A stretch of 64,000 bases of DNA from Dendrophyllia cribrosa (Eukaryota > Cnidaria > Anthozoa > Scleractinia > Dendrophylliidae). This document shows, in pieces, positions 38,201 through 44,200 of the stretch. Position 1 is the first letter of the stretch; each line of letters begins with the position of its first letter. Location: contig JAJLRJ010000002.1 in assembly GCA_024195265.1 (NCBI GenBank), positions 17,368,941-17,432,940 of the forward strand, in the 5' to 3' direction. The position numbers and the translations under genes are program-made. The notes below the pieces were generated by a model. The model was not told the DNA's origin. It made no database searches and saw only the letters and a list, made by a program, of their open reading frames with translations.

Positions 38201-41200
38201 GGGATCGTTTTTGAGAACCTTGCAGACAATATGTGGGCTCTGAGCATGCGCTCCAGGCAGTCCACGCTGAAAATCCGCCGTCAATTGCACCTTATAAAAA
38301 TAACCACTCTTATTATAAAACAGTCATTCAAATGAGATCAAGGAAATATAAAAAAATACGATTATAGTGTCATCAATCTGATTGATATTTTATAATTATA
38401 TTTACGTCTTAGTCAGGGAAAACCATCTTCAAAAACCTTGTTTACTAACTGCACGAAAAGTTGCCTTTGATCGCCTTTGAGCTACATCAAAGGTTGACAA
38501 AGTTGCGCGACACAGACAAAGACCGTTTAAAGGACTTTTAACGTTGCTTTTGACAAACCTTTGACGCGCGTCAAAAGTACAAGACATTTGATGCACGTCA
38601 CAGGCGAATCAAAGGTACCTTTGTACAAGTCAAAGCAACATTTGACAGCACCTTTACTATACCTTTGATAAGCTTCTACCTTTGACTCAAAGACGGCCTT
38701 TTCCACCTTTGACACCCGTGTCAAAGATTTCTGGTAAAGGTGGTTCATCTTTAAATAGAAATTGGGCTCGAAGGAAAAATAAATATTGATATTGCTGTAA
38801 ACAACATACGGATAAAGTAAAGCGGTGAAGATATAGCTCAGTGATTTCCGTACCAGAATTCGCTTTGTAAACGTTGTAAGAAAATTCGGCATAGGCCTTT
38901 CGGAGGGCTGACAATACAAAAAGAAGCACTTTGACAGTAACAAAATACCCTCATTTTTTGGTTTCGGTAATAATTTAACCCTTTAACTCACAAGAGTGCT
39001 AAAATAGAAATTCAAGAAAAATCCCCAATTTCATTTCGTAAAATATTTCAAAACAAATGGTGCCATGCAAAAGTACTGCTGAAGGGGTTTCATTTGAATG
39101 GTCGCACCATAGGATTTCATTGACAGACTGTAAAATTAGAACAAATGGTACCATGCAAAAGTACTGCTGAAGAGGTTTCATTTGAATGGTTACACCATAG
39201 GATTTCATCCACAGACTCAAAAGTTAGAACAAATGGTACCATGCAAAAGTACTGCTGAAAGGTTTCATTTGAATGGTCACACCATAGGATTTCATCAACA
39301 GACTCAAAAGTTAGAACAAATGGTGCCATGCAAAAGTACTGCTGAAGGGGTTTCATTTGAATGGTCACACCACAGGATTTCGTGGACAGATTCAAAATTT
39401 CGAACTACACTTTATGTCTCCATAACTGAATTCATCCTTTAAGCACTAATTTCAAAATTTAAATTCTCATTTCTTGTCCCCATACATTTCCTATAGAAGT
39501 AGTGGGGAGAAATTGTTTAGATATCAAGAGAATTATCTTGTGTGATCGTGTTCTTAATAGGCCATTTGCACGATGACGTCATATGAATACAACTACCAGA
39601 ATCCTTCAGTTTTTTGTTTTGTAGTGCAAATTAAGGCTATTGTTATTTAAACCGCACTGGGATTACAAAATTTAAATAAGAAAGGAAAAACGAAATGAAA
39701 TCTGGTAGTTGTAGTCAAATGACACCATCGTGCAAATGGCCTATTCTGTGACTTTTTTGATTGATAAGATATTGATATTACAAGGAGAAATTTGATGCTG
39801 ATCACTCTTAGGGCTTAAGGGGTTATCATAAGTCATTTGACGTTGACGGTTAACACCACTGAGTAAGGAGCACACATCGATTAAACTTTCTCACCAGGAC
39901 AGGAGGTAATTTTACAGCTCGCCGCCTGAGTGAAGTCACCAGTGCAATTCAATCCATTACTGGCAGGGACAGGATTGGTACAGTTTCTGCTCCTCGAGTG
40001 GGTACCAGTCCCACACGTCTGACTACAGGTTGTCCACGCGGACCATAACTCGAAACCGCCATTAACTAAGAAAATGTGTACAACAATATATATTATAAAC
40101 ATTTCCCTTCCTGAACACTTTACACAGCAAAGCTGCGTTCTTGATGATAAATTCATCTTGAAAGATTTCCTTTCCTTGTAGTTTGTTTCTTTGACTATAA
40201 TACTGGTTACTTATCATAACAGGTGTCTCAGCAAACAAGGATGTTGAACTCAACGGGGTCAAAAGGTCATGTTTGTGGATTGTGATTGTTATTGTTAGTT
40301 TATCCCCATTTTTATCTCGCGAAGCATGTATGATATACCTTATTATAGGAAATTAACGCTCCTATAAATTAAGGTCTTTGAAATTAACGCGACTTAAATT
40401 AACGCGAATTGGAGGAAAAATTTCTTTCGAAAAAAAGAAATTAACGCGAGAGAGAGGGCAAATTTTCAAAATGAAGAAAATTAACGCAATTATTGGTGTC
40501 TCTCAGTCAACTTTGGCTGACTGGAAATATTGCAGATGACAAATCTTTAAGGTTTTTACATTGTAAAAGATTGAAAAATAGTGTGCAGAAAAGAGAAGGT
40601 TATTGTTTCCTAGTTGCTATATGTGTTATCCAGAATTTGGGGTCAAATTAAGGTCTCAGAAATGAACGCTTCAATTAAATAATGTCGCGGAAATTAACGC
40701 TCGCAAAAATTAACGCGACTTAAATTAACGTGAATTTTGAGAATTCTCGTTAATTTCATGGAGCGTTAATTTCCTATAATAAGGTAGTATACGGGTACAG
40801 ATATGCAAATTTGTCACTCCATGTCCCTCAATCGTAGACTTGTAAACTTGTTAACTTGTAAACATAATGTCTCATTTCAGACAACGTATTACGTAATGTC
40901 TTCTTTCAGACAAGCTAAGATGTCACGCTAAGATGTTTTCTTACTGGTAACGGTAAACTGGTAAACTGAATACACTTATTTACAAACTGCAAATGCAATT
41001 AAAATGGCAAGTTAACATTTATCTTTGTTTTTTCGCTCTTTGTTTTAGGCTTATTCGCTCAAATCTCTGCCCGCTGCTCGCAAAGGTATGAAGCGCCAAA
41101 AGCGTGGATTCTCGCGCGTGTCTGCTAGCGAGTCTCGTTTCAGACAATGCATATTTATGTTAAGCTTTTTACACTGAATACGCTTATTTGTAAACATCGA

Positions 41201-44200
41201 AAAAAAAAATTAAATTAACCTTAAGTTGTTTCTTATTCCTTTTTTAAAAATGTCCTCTGTCAGATTTATTATTGCGCGGGTTACGCCTTAGAAATCAGCA
41301 CATTTCCGCTAAAACATTCAGTCACAATTTTTGGATAACTGCGCATGCGTTGCATTTAATTGGGTTGTCGAACCACAGATAGTAGTTATTGGGTAGTTAT
41401 TCAGATATTTAACACTAAATGTCTGCCCATTATTACCATATTTGTCCCAGACCATCGGACAATCTGTTTCAACGCAACAGACAATATAAATTGCTCAGTA
41501 CACCAACCTGGACAAGGTGTAAGACATGACTTGGCTGTCTCTGTATCGTTACCAACACATGGCTTCCCGCCATTCATAGCAGGAGGTTGATTACACAATC
41601 GTGTTCTTCTTAGAATGCTTCCTCCCGATATTCCACAGGTTTGAGAACACTGCGTCCATGGACTCCAAGCTCCCCAATCACCGTCAAGAGGAACGGCTAA
41701 AAAGAAAAAGAAATTATTCTAGGCGTGTTTACCTTGCACTTCTTTGGAAATATCACAAAATTTAGTTGTTTTTGTTCTTGTTTTGCCCTTTGACTTTGAT
41801 TGATACGTGACATTTTACTTGCATCCATATTAAAATGCATCCTATTATATTGTCATTATAGAATCCGAGTTACGTTGTTATTCCTGGAACTCCAGTCGGA
41901 AATAATTATCAATATGACATTTTAGCAGCTCTGCCAAGCTTGCTATCATCATTTATATTTTAAAAGCACTCATGCACGAAAACATTGAGTGGGAGTAATT
42001 TATTATTACGATTTTGAATATTACGTTTTACTTTTGCGAATTATCTTCTGTGGGATATAAGTTCATATCCTTACGTTAGAAAAGCATAGCACGCAAGAAT
42101 GTTTCATGACGATGGTTCTTGTGTCTTTGAGTAGATTTCTAAAGCTCCGGCTACACGTTCTAACATTTTTATATAACACGTTTTGGTTCAGCAATGTTAG
42201 AACGTGTAGCCGGCATGTTAGATGACGTTTGTCTCAAATTGTTTCTTAGAAGAATGTTTTGACTTCGATCAAACACTTCTTCCAACAAGAAATGTTAGAT
42301 AAACGTAATCTAACATGCCGGCTACACGTTCTAACGTTGTTGAACCAAAAAATGTCCTATAACAATGTTAGAACATGTAGCCGGGGCTTAAGTTTATTGT
42401 GCTATTTTGGAAACTTACATATATATATATACACCTAATTGCAATAACGTCATAGAAAAATGAAAAATGTAAAATGAAAAATGAAAGTTTACCCAGGTAA
42501 AGGTTGAAATTATATGGTAACCGTCCTTGTTGGAAATATGTTACTACCCGGTTGATGTCATTCTCTAAGAATAACTGTAACATGTGCACATGCAGTTGCA
42601 CTACGAGAAAGGAAAAGTACAAAAACCTGTTCTTAACCCATTCACACCTGAGGATTTTTACGTTTTTGAGTGATTTTCTGCATACACACGCCCCATAGGA
42701 TTTCGTGACTTCATATTTGGAGTTACCATTGAAAGTGCTGCTGTTCTAAAACACTGAAGGCTCGAGTTTACTGGAAACGTCATTGTGACGATCTCATTTT
42801 GCTTGGTTGATTTGCAATAAAGGGTCCAACATGAATTATCTACGATTTTTAGTAAGTTCACAGCCATTTTTCATCTTTAGTAGCTGCCTGGTGAGCATCA
42901 TTAAGCTTGGAGGTAGTTCAGAGTCCACTTCTCAATGAAGCGAGTCTGTCTGTTTATGGGACAAATCGTTTGGAACTCCGTTTCTGTTTGTAGAAAGAAT
43001 TGTTTAAATCTTCCTTTTTAAAAGGCCTTTTGAGATAATTCTTTTGAGACAATTGTAGCTGTTGATAATCGTGTATTATGTTTTAGGTAAAATTAAAATG
43101 AATCAATTTACTGAGAAAAAATATATTTTTTGCTCAACCAGGGCGAAATTTTGGCGCGAAAACCTATCACTAACGCATACTTTCCCGCCTTTTTCATGGT
43201 CTTAATGTGATGAGGTCTTAATAAGGTATTTTAAAAAAATTCCATGTGGGAAATTTTCTTGTCTTGTCCCTTTTTTGTTGTTGCCGTTTTAATAGAATTT
43301 AGGTGAAGCATTAAACAGTTATTATAATTTTATCTAACCTCATGATCAATAGCCAATTTCCGAGTTGCTCTTAGCCTCCTTTTCAAACCGAGGCCAAGTG
43401 CATTATATCCATATGAATGGTTTTTCACTTGCCCTCGGTTTGAAAAGGAGACTAAGAGCAACTCGGAAATGGGCTATTGTTTTTTCCAGTGTACTATGTT
43501 ACAGACTTTCTCACTCACGCAAGAAATAATATGAGTTTAAAAGTTTGGGGTTTTAAAAACTCACTTGAGCATGGTAGGGTACATTCCAGCTTGGTTTGGA
43601 ATGCATCTCCAGAGCACGGCTGCCCGTCATCAGTAGGGGTAGGGTTAGTACATGTTCTGGTCCTGTTGACGACGGATCCCCCACACGGGTTTTCACAGAG
43701 CGACCATTGACTCCAATCTGTGTAGCCTCCATCGACTGCAATGACATTTTATACACGAGGTAAGTATAAACGGTGAAACAGAGATCTATGTTGACACTTC
43801 CTCCTCCGGTTGACTCGAAAATTCACTCCAAGTTCTTTATTGTAGATATTTTGTTATGTCAGGTAGTGGAAACTCGAAATTTTAAAATAATATACCGGGC
43901 CATTGAAATGAAAGCTTCAGAGTAATATATTTTGTAGTACATTTATTACGTTATACAAGGTGGTTCTATCCGCACTTGTGGGTATGATCATTGTGTGTGA
44001 CTAATGAAATAAAAGTAGTGAAGCGTCAATTTTCTGTGGTACTATTAATATATATATATATATTTTTGTGGAAACACTAAATATATATTGAACACTCACT
44101 CAGACAATCTATCTGCTCCGCGTTTTCACCAGTACAAAAAGCTCCACCTCCGCTTGGTAATGGGTTGGTACAAGTTCTTGTTCGAATGCGCTGATTTCCC

